This document shows, piece after piece, positions 7,991 through 15,590 of a DNA stretch of 64,000 nucleotides. A program made the position numbers and the translations under genes. Below the pieces are notes generated by a model, which saw nothing but the letters and a program-made list of their open reading frames with translations, made no database searches and was not told where the DNA came from. This DNA comes from Ensifer aridi. GTDB lineage: Bacteria > Pseudomonadota > Alphaproteobacteria > Rhizobiales > Rhizobiaceae. The DNA lies in assembly GCF_002078505.1 (NCBI RefSeq), contig NZ_LUAV01000035.1:124001-188000 (forward strand), given 5' to 3'. How positions within the stretch are numbered: the first letter of the stretch is position 1; every line of letters begins with the position of its first letter.

Positions 7991-9136
7991 TCAGTCGGGG
8001 TCCGTCCCGGCGACGTCGATGATCCGAACACCGTCTTCTTCCGCCGGCGGTGAGAGCCAGAGCGGCTGTTCGAGTGTGCGGTTTCCGTCCTCATAGCCCG
8101 AGCGCCAATGCTCCTCCATCGAAGCCCGCGAGAACTCGTAATCTATCGCCATGCATTCAAAGTCCCTGCGGCGATAGATCAGGTGCACGATCGAAATCGC
8201 ATGAGACGTGCCAAGATCTCTGAGGCGCTGCACCTCTGCATCCTGTCTGGCTCGCAACGGCAATTGCTCGAACAGTTTGACGATCGCTCGCCGCAGCGCA
8301 TGCAACTCTTGAAAATGGTCGGTGCTGAACCGCGTTCGACTTGAGAAGGTGATGTGCTTTCGGCGTTCCTCGACTTCGATCGCGTCGCCGGGCAAAGCCC
8401 CGCGCGCATCGAAGAGGTCCACCTGAAACACGAGCGTGTCCTGCTTCGGCCCCTCGTCGAGAACATGGACGAGAGGCGTATTGGAGATCAGGCCGCCATC
8501 CCAATAGAACTCGCCGTCGATACAGATGGCGGGGAAGCCGGGCGGAAGCGCTCCGCTGGCCATCACATGATCGGCGGTGATCGCGCGCTCGGCACTGTCG
8601 AAGTAGATGCCATTGCCGGTGCTGACGCTGACCGCTCCCAGCGAGAGGCGAGTCTTGCCCGCATTGATCCGATCGAAATCGACGAGCTCTTCGAGCGTCT
8701 CGCGCAGAGGGCTGGTGTCGTAGACGCTCACGACATCCGGGGAGCGTTGCTGCAGCCATGCGCCGGGAGACAGGCGCGGCTGGAAGAAACCGGGTTGCCC
8801 AGCAAGCACCGATGCACCGGTACTGACCGCGTTGAAGAACCGGCGCGCGGTCGTGTCCCATGCGGGCGCGGGCCAAGGGAAAGCGCAGGTGATGCGTTCC
8901 CAAAACGCCTTCAGACGACGCAGGCGGTCCTCGGGTTCATTCCCGGCAATGATCGCCGCATTGATCGCGCCGATCGAGACGCCACACACCCAGTCGGGCT
9001 CGTAGCCACCCTCCGAGAGGGCCTGATAAACGCCAGCCTGGTAGGCGCCAAGGGCTCCCCCGCCCTGAAGGACAAGCGCGGTCTGGGCGTAAGCGCTCTT
9101 TTGACGGTTAAGTTTCGGAATATCTGAAGCTCGCAT
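7991..9136 (-). CDS. Patatin-like phospholipase
   Basis: Serine lipid acyl hydrolase of 381 residues. The oxyanion-hole motif GGGALGAYQAG begins at residue 25, the nucleophile elbow GVSIG gives Ser54, and the dyad aspartate is in DGG (FYWDGGLISN). The C-terminal third matches the DUF3734 extension often found on proteobacterial patatins. There is no signal peptide, so action on inner-leaflet phospholipids or storage granules is more likely than secretion. An AGGGAG ribosome site precedes the ATG. Upstream lies a near-consensus sigma-54 promoter and a GGTGG/CCACC palindrome, placing the gene under an enhancer-binding activator, plausibly the NtrC-type regulator encoded immediately upstream. 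Confidence 0.92.
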   Translation of the reverse strand: MRASDIPKLNRQKSAYAQTALVLQGGGALGAYQAGVYQALSEGGYEPDWVCGVSIGAINAAIIAGNEPEDRLRRLKAFWERITCAFPWPAPAWDTTARRFFNAVSTGASVLAGQPGFFQPRLSPGAWLQQRSPDVVSVYDTSPLRETLEELVDFDRINAGKTRLSLGAVSVSTGNGIYFDSAERAITADHVMASGALPPGFPAICIDGEFYWDGGLISNTPLVHVLDEGPKQDTLVFQVDLFDARGALPGDAIEVEERRKHITFSSRTRFSTDHFQELHALRRAIVKLFEQLPLRARQDAEVQRLRDLGTSHAISIVHLIYRRRDFECMAIDYEFSRASMEEHWRSGYEDGNRTLEQPLWLSPPAEEDGVRIIDVAGTDPD

Positions 9137-9179
9137 GATCGCTCCCTGTGGTTAGGAGAATTGGCGCCATCATGATCAA

Positions 9180-9194
9180 GCAAGTCATGTGCCA
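9180..9194 (-). promoter_or_regulatory. Sigma-54 promoter of the patatin gene
   Basis: On the minus strand the sequence reads TGGCACATGACTTGC. This fits the -24/-12 consensus TGGCAC-N5-TTGC with correct GG-to-GC spacing. The transcription start would be near 9168, about 32 bases before the patatin start codon. Confidence 0.8.
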
Positions 9195-9269
9195 GCACGG
9201 CAACACCTTGTTTTCGCAGAGAGGTTGTCGTCTCGGCTAAGCTATTGGGGGACGGAACGGGACGCGGAA

Positions 9270-9295
9270 GGTGGATATCCACCATGCATCGGTGG
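9270..9295. promoter_or_regulatory. Upstream activator palindrome of the patatin promoter
   Basis: GGTGG-ATAT-CCACC is a perfect 14-base palindrome, followed by ATGCATC and a third half site GGTGG. It is centred about 108 bases upstream of the predicted sigma-54 start, a typical enhancer distance. It resembles sites at 10767 and 15454. Confidence 0.6.
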
Positions 9296-9308
9296 CATGT
9301 ATTCGCTC

Positions 9309-10703
9309 TCAGCGCGGCGGGCTCTGCCGCTGCAGGTTATGGCGAGCCATGCGGTAGCGCAGGGTTTCGCGCGTGAGACCAAGCCTGCGCGCTGCCGCCA
9401 TGACGTTGTAGTTTTCACGCTGCAGGACCGACTCCACGATCAACTTCTCCATGGCGTCGAATGTCATGGAGCCGTCCAAGGGAAGAGAGATGACGTCGCC
9501 TGAAGCCGTCGTCTTCGCCGGGGCACCGCCCGGCGCGATCTGCAGCCATTCGGCCGGCAGCTCTTCGCCGGTGGAGAGAAGCACCGACCGCTCCACGACA
9601 TTGCGCAGTTCGCGCACGTTTCCCGGCCAGTCGTATGCGGCAAGGAGCGCGCGCACGGCTTCGGGAACGCGTTTAACCCGCTTGCCGGCAATCGCGTTGA
9701 ACTCGCGGATCAGACCGTCGACGATCTCGTCGATATCCGCTTTGCGGGCCCGCAACGGCGGCAGATCGAGCTGGAAGACGCTGAGCCGGTGATAGAGATC
9801 CGCCCGAAAGGCTTTTTCGGCCACGAGTTCCGGCAGATTTCGGTTGCTCGCCACCACGACATGCACGTCGACTGGTATCATGCGCTCGCCGCCGACTCGC
9901 CGGATAGCCTTGTCCTCGAGCGCCTTGAGGAGTTTCGCCTGAAGGTCGAGATCGAGTTCGCCGATCTCGTCGAGAAACAGCGTGCCGTCGCTCGCTTGCT
10001 CCATGAAGCCGCGATGGCTGCCTTTCGCTCCGGTAAAGGCACCGGCCTCATGGCCGAAGAGCTCGGATTCCACGAGGTCGCGCGGCAAGGCTGCACAGTT
10101 AACCTCGACGAGGGGGCCGTCGGCGCGCGTGCCGCTGTGATGCAGGATTCGCGCCGCAAGGCCTTTACCGGTGCCGGTCTCCCCCGAGATGATGACGCTG
10201 CTGAGCGGGATCTGGCACAGCCTTTCAAGCGTATCGCGTACGCGCGCGGCATCCTTGCTGCGACCGATGAAGGCGGTCGGGCTGTAGCGGTTGCGCTGCT
10301 GCGAGGCTTCGTCGGCGATTCGCCTCTGGGCGCGCGCGCCGCGCCGCGCTGCGGCAACGATGCGCTCGAGCCGCTCGCGATCCATCGGTTTGGTCAGAAA
10401 GTCGAAGGCGCCGAGATTTTTCGCCCGCTCGGCATCCGGCGCCTCGCCGAAGCCGGTGAGAAAGATCCATTCCCGGCTATCGCCCTCGCCGCGGGCGCGT
10501 TCCAGAAGGTCGAGCGCGTTGCCGTCGGGCAAATGCAGATCCGACAGCACGACGAGCCCTTCATAGCCAGATCCGAAGACAAAAGAGCCCGCTTCCTCGA
10601 GGCTGCGGACAAGCCGCGTCCTCCAGCCCACGCGTTCGAAGTAGCGTTTGAGGTCGATGCCGAGCATGGCGTCGTCCTCGATGATCAGAAGCTCGTCACT
10701 CAT
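9309..10703 (-). CDS. NtrC-family sigma-54 response regulator
   Basis: Activator of 464 residues with the classic three-part design. The receiver domain (1-120) has acidic Asp10/Asp11, phospho-acceptor Asp55 and Lys105. The AAA+ domain carries Walker A GETGTGKG at 174-181, the sigma-54-contacting GAFTGA loop at 219-224 and Walker B TLFLDEIGE. A Fis-type helix-turn-helix closes the protein (NVMAAARRLGLTRETLRYRM). No kinase gene is adjacent, so it is an orphan; the kinases at 12.5-15.4 kb are candidate partners. A GTGGTT...AACCAC palindrome 64 bases upstream of its start suggests autoregulation. Related sites before the patatin and degP genes, both with sigma-54 promoters, suggest those as targets. 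Confidence 0.93.
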   Translation of the reverse strand: MSDELLIIEDDAMLGIDLKRYFERVGWRTRLVRSLEEAGSFVFGSGYEGLVVLSDLHLPDGNALDLLERARGEGDSREWIFLTGFGEAPDAERAKNLGAFDFLTKPMDRERLERIVAAARRGARAQRRIADEASQQRNRYSPTAFIGRSKDAARVRDTLERLCQIPLSSVIISGETGTGKGLAARILHHSGTRADGPLVEVNCAALPRDLVESELFGHEAGAFTGAKGSHRGFMEQASDGTLFLDEIGELDLDLQAKLLKALEDKAIRRVGGERMIPVDVHVVVASNRNLPELVAEKAFRADLYHRLSVFQLDLPPLRARKADIDEIVDGLIREFNAIAGKRVKRVPEAVRALLAAYDWPGNVRELRNVVERSVLLSTGEELPAEWLQIAPGGAPAKTTASGDVISLPLDGSMTFDAMEKLIVESVLQRENYNVMAAARRLGLTRETLRYRMARHNLQRQSPPR

Positions 10704-10766
10704 CGTACTTCTACTTTCGGCGGCTGCGCGATCCTGGCTGTGTTTTGCACGCTACCTCCTACAGAA

Positions 10767-10781
10767 GTGGTTGAAAACCAC
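10767..10781. promoter_or_regulatory. Activator/operator palindrome upstream of the NtrC-type gene
   Basis: GTGGTT-GAA-AACCAC, perfect 6-base arms. It matches 13 of 15 positions of the palindrome upstream of degP (GTGGTTGATATCCAC at 15455). It lies between the divergent regulator and MFS genes and could act on either. Confidence 0.55.
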
Positions 10782-11038
10782 CAATTGGCTGAGGTGGCCC
10801 AGATCCGAAACCACAACAGCCGGAACTGTGAAGGTCCGGCGATGCAGCTTTCCTTGGAAACGCTGATCGAAAGCCTCCGATCGCGCGGTTGGCCCATTCC
10901 TTGATTGGTGGTCTTGGTCCAGGCAGCGCTAGTGGGCGGCGCGCCCATCGTCCTGGAAAAACCGGGGTGCCGGATCTGCCTCGCATGTTCGCGAGACAGT
11001 CAGTGTTGCGGCGAACCGCCGAGACCAAGGAGGAAGAC

Positions 11039-12319
11039 ATGCCCATACTATCAGATCTGCGCTCATTGACCTCGCCGCAGCGCAACGCCGTCGTCGCGAG
11101 TTTTCTTGGTTGGACGCTCGACGCATTCGACTTCTTCATCCTTGTCTTTGTCATGAAATATGTGGCTGAGGAATTCGGGACAGACATCGCAGTGGTCACC
11201 ATCGCTCTCACGCTGACGCTGGCCATGCGCCCCCTGGGAGCGCTCATCTTCGGCTACGCCGCCGACCGCTTTGGCCGCCGGCCGACACTGATGGTCAACA
11301 TCCTCCTCTATTCGGCACTCGAATTCGCCTCCGGCTTCGCACCGACCTTGACCGTGCTCATCATTCTGCGAGCGCTCTATGGCATCGCGATGGGCGGCGA
11401 ATGGGGTGTTGGAGCGTCGCTGACGATGGAGACGATCCCGCCGAAGACGCGTGGCCTCGTTTCCGGGCTCCTGCAGGCCGGGTATCCGGCGGGCTATCTC
11501 CTCGCCTCTCTGGCCTTCTTCCTGCTTTTTCCGCTGGTCGGCTGGCGGGGTATGTTCATGATCGGCGCGCTGCCTGCGCTCGTCGTGTTCTATGTCCGCT
11601 CGAATATCGACGAATCGCCCATCTTCCTGGCGCACCGCCGAAATCCTGACCGGAGCGCCTTGTGGCGCACACTGCGGCGGCATGCGGGCTTGACGATCTA
11701 TACGATCCTCCTGATGACAGCCTTCAACTTCTTTAGCCACGGCACGCAGGATCTCTACCCAACCTTCCTCGAGGTGCAGCAAAAGTTCTCAACTACGACC
11801 GTTGGAACGATTGCCGTCGTTTACAATCTCGGTGCAATTTTCGGCGGCATCACCTTGGGTCTCCTGTCGGAAAGGATCGGCCGCCGGCGCGCTATCGTGC
11901 TCGCAGCCCTGTTTGCCATCCCCGTTATTCCGCTTTGGGTGTACTCATCCGGTCCGCTGCTGCTGGCGCTCGGCGCGTTCCTCATGCAGTTCGCTGTCCA
12001 GGGCGCATGGGGCATCATCCCCGCGCACCTCAATGAACTCTCGCCCGACGAAATCCGCGGCACGTTCCCGGGCTTCACCTATCAACTGGGCAACCTCCTC
12101 GCCTCCGCCAATGCAACCCTGCAGGCCGGACTGGCCGAGCGCTATAACGGTGACTATGCTTTCGCCCTTGCCACGGTCGTCGGCGTCGTCGCCATCGCTG
12201 TTGCGCTTTTGGCCGGCTTCGGTGTGGAGGCGAAAGGAGTCGAATTCGGAAAAACGCGGGATGAGAGTAGGAACGGGGACAGAGGCTGGCTGGAAAGGGA
12301 CCCCGTTGTATCGCCCTGA
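11039..12319 (+). CDS. MFS carboxylate/sialate-type symporter
   Basis: Twelve-helix major facilitator protein of 426 residues. The loop 2-3 motif reads GYAADRFGRRP and its repeat in the second half GLLSERIGRRRA. The RALYGIAMGGEWGVGASL helix is typical of the sialate/lactate (SHS) and related acid-proton symporters. Start at 11039 is set by GGAGGAAGAC directly upstream; an earlier in-frame ATG at 10889 adds an unlikely 50-residue leader. Expected substrates are small organic acids. It is divergent from the NtrC-type regulator and followed after about 130 bases by a kinase operon. The C-terminal 25 residues after the last helix are polar and of no known function. Confidence 0.88.
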   Translation: MPILSDLRSLTSPQRNAVVASFLGWTLDAFDFFILVFVMKYVAEEFGTDIAVVTIALTLTLAMRPLGALIFGYAADRFGRRPTLMVNILLYSALEFASGFAPTLTVLIILRALYGIAMGGEWGVGASLTMETIPPKTRGLVSGLLQAGYPAGYLLASLAFFLLFPLVGWRGMFMIGALPALVVFYVRSNIDESPIFLAHRRNPDRSALWRTLRRHAGLTIYTILLMTAFNFFSHGTQDLYPTFLEVQQKFSTTTVGTIAVVYNLGAIFGGITLGLLSERIGRRRAIVLAALFAIPVIPLWVYSSGPLLLALGAFLMQFAVQGAWGIIPAHLNELSPDEIRGTFPGFTYQLGNLLASANATLQAGLAERYNGDYAFALATVVGVVAIAVALLAGFGVEAKGVEFGKTRDESRNGDRGWLERDPVVSP

Positions 12320-12452
12320 TCAGAGGACCGGTGGGAACATGTTTGCTATGATTTCCGGTCCAGCTTATGGCCGATCGGGCGGCTCGACCGTCCGCCCGAT
12401 CAACAATGAGTCGGGGCAGTCTGCATCGGGCGATTTGAAGGCGAGTGCCAAC

Positions 12453-13946
12453 ATGATGTCGAGATTTTCTCCTTCTTTCACCGTGAGCCAGCCCGTTCTT
12501 CTCGCGCTCGGCTTCGCGATCCTGGCAATGATCAGCGGAACATCCGTATGGTTGGTCGCCCAGGCGCGCGGTGATTCCAGGCAGGTGATCTGGACGCTCA
12601 ACGCCAAGGAAAAACTTCTCAATTTGCAGGGTCAGATCTGGCGCGCTGAAAGCGATCAGCGTGGATTGCTCCTTACCGGAGCCGAACGTTATCGTGATGC
12701 CTTTCTCGCCGACGTGGAGGCCGTGAAAAATGCATTGGCTGAAGCCAAGGCAGCGCTATCCAGTCACGTTGGGGAGGAAAGCCGTCTGCCGCTTGTGGCA
12801 AAGCTTGATGCGGCCGTAACGGCGGAACTCGCTCTTCTCGAAGAGTCCGTTGCCAAACTGGAAAGCGGCGAGCTCGAGCGTTCCCCCTCTCTTGGAAGTG
12901 ATGCGCTGGTACAGTCGCGAGCTGAGGACATCAGGACAAATATTGCGCAGCTCGTCCGGCACGAACAGCAGTTGCTGTCACAGGCGATCGGCGCTTCGCA
13001 GAGCACGGCGCACCTGCTCCTTGTCGCCAGCCTCTTCGGCGCATCGCTCATCATTGCCCTGGCGGCGACGTCGGTTGCCCTGGTGCGTCACTCGACGAGC
13101 CGGCTGAAGACCGCCCAGAGAGCGCTGGAAGAGGCAAACGAGTCCCTGGAAGTCACGGTGGCCAAACGCACTGCCGAACTACGGGAAGCCAACGAGGAAA
13201 TCCAACACTTTGCCCATATCGTCAGTCACGACCTGCGCTCGCCGCTCGTTAACATCATGGGCTTTACGGGTGAGCTGGAAGTGCTGCGCAAGGAGCTCTT
13301 CGGACGCATTTCCTTGCTCAGGGCACGCCTCGAAGTCGACCCGGAACCGGATGAGCGGCTTGCGCAGGAATTTGATGAAGCGCTTGGCTTCATCAAGAAC
13401 TCGATCGTGCGCATGGATCGGCTGATCAAGGCCATTCTCAAGCTCACGCGCGAGGGCCGCCGCGAGCTCCGCCTGGAACTGATCGATATGACGGATCTGG
13501 CCCGAACCGCGGCCGACGGCTTCAGCTACCAGGCCCAGGAGTCCGGAGCCTCAATCACCATCGAGCCCCTGCCGTCCTGCATCGGCGACCGCCTTGCTCT
13601 CGAGCAGATTTTCGCCAATCTCCTGGAGAACGCCTTGAAGTACCTGCGCGACGACACGCCTGGCCAGATCCGTGTGACCGGTCGAGCGACGGCGTCGGAG
13701 GTCGTCTACGAGGTGAATGACAACGGACGCGGCATCGATCCCAACGACCGCGAACGGATCTTCGAGATATTCCGCCGCTCGGGCCCCCAGGACCGTCCGG
13801 GGGAGGGGATTGGCCTCACATATGTACGAACTCTTGTCCGTCGCCTTGGCGGCGCGATTACCGTCCGTTCCGATGCTGGTCGGGGGAGCACCTTCACGGT
13901 GACGCTGCCGCGCCACGCGGGCGCTTTGCCGGAGAAAAACCCATGA
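12453..13946 (+). CDS. CHASE3-domain sensor histidine kinase
   Basis: Membrane sensor kinase of about 497 residues. One transmembrane helix (residues 12-35), a periplasmic four-helix CHASE3 sensor domain to about 180, a second helix (190-210), then a coiled coil (RLKTAQRALEEANESLEV), a HisKA domain with phospho-acceptor His in SHDLRSPLVNIMG, and an ATPase domain with N box ENALKY, G1 NGRGIDP and G2 GEGIGL. The start is ambiguous: ATG at 12453 opens directly on the first helix, while ATG at 12339 would add 38 polar residues. The signal sensed is unknown. The last four bases overlap the start of the next receiver gene, so the two are translationally coupled. Confidence 0.88.
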   Translation: MMSRFSPSFTVSQPVLLALGFAILAMISGTSVWLVAQARGDSRQVIWTLNAKEKLLNLQGQIWRAESDQRGLLLTGAERYRDAFLADVEAVKNALAEAKAALSSHVGEESRLPLVAKLDAAVTAELALLEESVAKLESGELERSPSLGSDALVQSRAEDIRTNIAQLVRHEQQLLSQAIGASQSTAHLLLVASLFGASLIIALAATSVALVRHSTSRLKTAQRALEEANESLEVTVAKRTAELREANEEIQHFAHIVSHDLRSPLVNIMGFTGELEVLRKELFGRISLLRARLEVDPEPDERLAQEFDEALGFIKNSIVRMDRLIKAILKLTREGRRELRLELIDMTDLARTAADGFSYQAQESGASITIEPLPSCIGDRLALEQIFANLLENALKYLRDDTPGQIRVTGRATASEVVYEVNDNGRGIDPNDRERIFEIFRRSGPQDRPGEGIGLTYVRTLVRRLGGAITVRSDAGRGSTFTVTLPRHAGALPEKNP

Positions 13947-14380
13947 CTACGCACGTCACGATCGTCATGATCGAGGATGATGAGGGCCACGCGCGCCTCA
14001 TCGAGAAAAATATCAAGCGGGCCGGCGTGCGCAACGACATCGTCGCGTTCCGCGACGGCACGAGCGCGATTGCGTATCTGTTCGGCGGCGATGGCGCGGG
14101 CCGCGCGCATGCCCGCCGGGCACTGCTCATACTGCTCGACCTCAACCTGCCGGACATGTCGGGCGTCGACATTCTGAAACGCATCAAGGCAGACGAGCAT
14201 CTGAAGCGCTCGCCCGTGGTGATTTTGACAACGACGGACGATCAGGACGAGATCAAGCGGTGCTATGATCTTGGCTGCAACGTCTACATCACCAAGCCGG
14301 TCGAATATGAAAGCTTCGCCCATTCCATCCGGCAATTGGGGCTCTTTTTCTCGGTTATCCAAGTGGCAGAGAATTCGTGA
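13943..14380 (+). CDS. Single-domain response regulator
   Basis: A 145-residue stand-alone receiver domain. Acidic residues IEDDE are at the start, phospho-acceptor Asp sits in LLDLNLPDMSG near residue 68, Thr in ILTTTDD and Lys in ITKPVEY. It has no output domain and belongs to the Rcp1-like group usually encoded beside phytochrome-type or CHASE3 kinases. It overlaps the kinase gene by an ATGA junction and the next gene by a TGATG junction. It likely relays phosphate between the upstream kinase and other proteins rather than binding DNA. Confidence 0.9.
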   Translation: MTTHVTIVMIEDDEGHARLIEKNIKRAGVRNDIVAFRDGTSAIAYLFGGDGAGRAHARRALLILLDLNLPDMSGVDILKRIKADEHLKRSPVVILTTTDDQDEIKRCYDLGCNVYITKPVEYESFAHSIRQLGLFFSVIQVAENS

Positions 14381-15444
14381 TGGCGCCCATCCGGCTCCTT
14401 TACATAGACGACGATCCCGCTCTCCGGCGCCTGGTCAGCAAGGAGTTCGAGCGGCACGGTTATAGCGTCCAGCTCGCAGCGACAGGAGAGGAGGGGCTTC
14501 GCCGCTTGCGCGCAGGCGGCATAGATGTGGTGGCGCTCGATCATTACATGCCGGGCCAGGATGGGCTTCAGACGCTCGGTTCCATCCGCGCCGATCCTGA
14601 TGCGCCGCCGGTGGTCTACGTAACCGGCTCGGACGAGGGTCGTGTGGCAATCGCCGCACTCAAAGCAGGCGCGGCAGACTACGTCATCAAGGATGTCGGT
14701 GGCGAGTTTCTCGCACTGTTGCGGGTTGCGATCGAGGGCGCCCTGGCTCAGGCGAAATTGCGGCGCGAGAAGGAGGAGGCGGAAGCGGAGGTCCGCGCCG
14801 CGCGGGACCGGTTCGAGTCGCTCGCGGCCGAAAGAGCCGTGCTGCTTCGCGAAGTGAACCATCGGGTCGGCAACAGTCTGCAACTCGTCTCTTCCTTCCT
14901 CCTGATGCAAAGCGACGTGAGCCCTGATGCGCACGTGAAGGGGGCTCTCGCCTCCGCCTATGGCCGTGTGCTTGCCATCGCCCAGGTGCACAAGCGCCTC
15001 TATACCTCAGACGATGTGCGCACCGTCGCGCTCGACAACTACCTCCGTGCGCTCGTCGCAGATATTGGCGCCTCCGCGGCCGACGACGAGTGGCTCTCGC
15101 TTGCGGCGGATCCGGTCGCGATTGACCCGGACCGCGCGGTCGCGGTGGGCGTTATCGTTACCGAACTGATCATCAATGCGATGAAACACGCGTACCCCTC
15201 AGGAAAGGGTCCCGTTCGCGTGACTTTGCATGCGCCATCCGGAGGCGACATTCGTCTTTGCGTCGAGGATGATGGCATAGGTAACCGATCGCGGTCCGCA
15301 GAGGGTTCCACAGGGCTTGGACAGCTCATCATCGAGGCGATGGCGGTGAAGCTCGGGGCCGTTGTCACCGTCCACGCAAGCGACGGCGGAACGCGGGTCC
15401 TTGTCGATTTTTCCGGAGCGGAGGCCACACGAGTGGTGGATTAG
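14380..15444 (+). CDS. Receiver - HWE/HisKA_2 histidine kinase fusion
   Basis: Soluble protein of 354 residues. The receiver (1-125) has IDDDPA, phospho-acceptor Asp in ALDHYMPGQDG and VTGSDEG. A short coiled coil leads to a HisKA_2/HWE-type kinase core with phospho-acceptor His in REVNHRVGNSLQL near residue 160, then an ATPase domain (NAMKHAYP, DDGIG, GLGQLII). Such proteins are common in alphaproteobacteria and often feed the general stress response or light signalling. The ATG at 14380 overlaps the upstream stop by one base. It can both receive phosphate and donate it, so the three genes may form a branched relay. Confidence 0.9.
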   Translation: MAPIRLLYIDDDPALRRLVSKEFERHGYSVQLAATGEEGLRRLRAGGIDVVALDHYMPGQDGLQTLGSIRADPDAPPVVYVTGSDEGRVAIAALKAGAADYVIKDVGGEFLALLRVAIEGALAQAKLRREKEEAEAEVRAARDRFESLAAERAVLLREVNHRVGNSLQLVSSFLLMQSDVSPDAHVKGALASAYGRVLAIAQVHKRLYTSDDVRTVALDNYLRALVADIGASAADDEWLSLAADPVAIDPDRAVAVGVIVTELIINAMKHAYPSGKGPVRVTLHAPSGGDIRLCVEDDGIGNRSRSAEGSTGLGQLIIEAMAVKLGAVVTVHASDGGTRVLVDFSGAEATRVVD

Positions 15445-15453
15445 CCTGATCCG

Positions 15454-15470
15454 AGTGGTTGATATCCACT
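15454..15470. promoter_or_regulatory. Upstream activator palindrome of degP
   Basis: AGTGG-TTGATAT-CCACT, perfect 5-base arms, centred 86 bases upstream of the start predicted from the sigma-54 promoter. It shares 13 of 15 bases with the site at 10767. Confidence 0.6.
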
Positions 15471-15521
15471 GCTATTCGCCCATCAGTCGGAAAACATCAC
15501 GTAAATCAAACATCTAGCATC

Positions 15522-15537
15522 TGGCACACCGTGTGCA
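15522..15537 (+). promoter_or_regulatory. Sigma-54 promoter of degP
   Basis: TGGCACACCGTGTGCA has a perfect -24 box (TGGCAC) and a -12 GTGC with the exact GG-to-GC spacing. Transcription would start near 15548, leaving a 43-base leader before the degP ATG at 15591. Confidence 0.75.
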
Positions 15538-15590
15538 TCGCCCTTGACAGCCGCGATCGGCAACTTCGACTTACTAGAAGGAAACACGTC

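Noticed and set aside
10915..10930. Sigma-54-like sequence TGGTCCAGGCAGCGCT before the MFS gene
   Set aside because: GG and GC spacing is right, but both boxes deviate (TGGTCC for TGGCAC, GCGC for TTGC). Too weak next to the two good promoters.
11802..12338. Upstream extension of the CHASE3 kinase frame
   Set aside because: It runs antiparallel in frame through the MFS coding region and yields serine/arginine-rich sequence; real starts are at 12453 or 12339.
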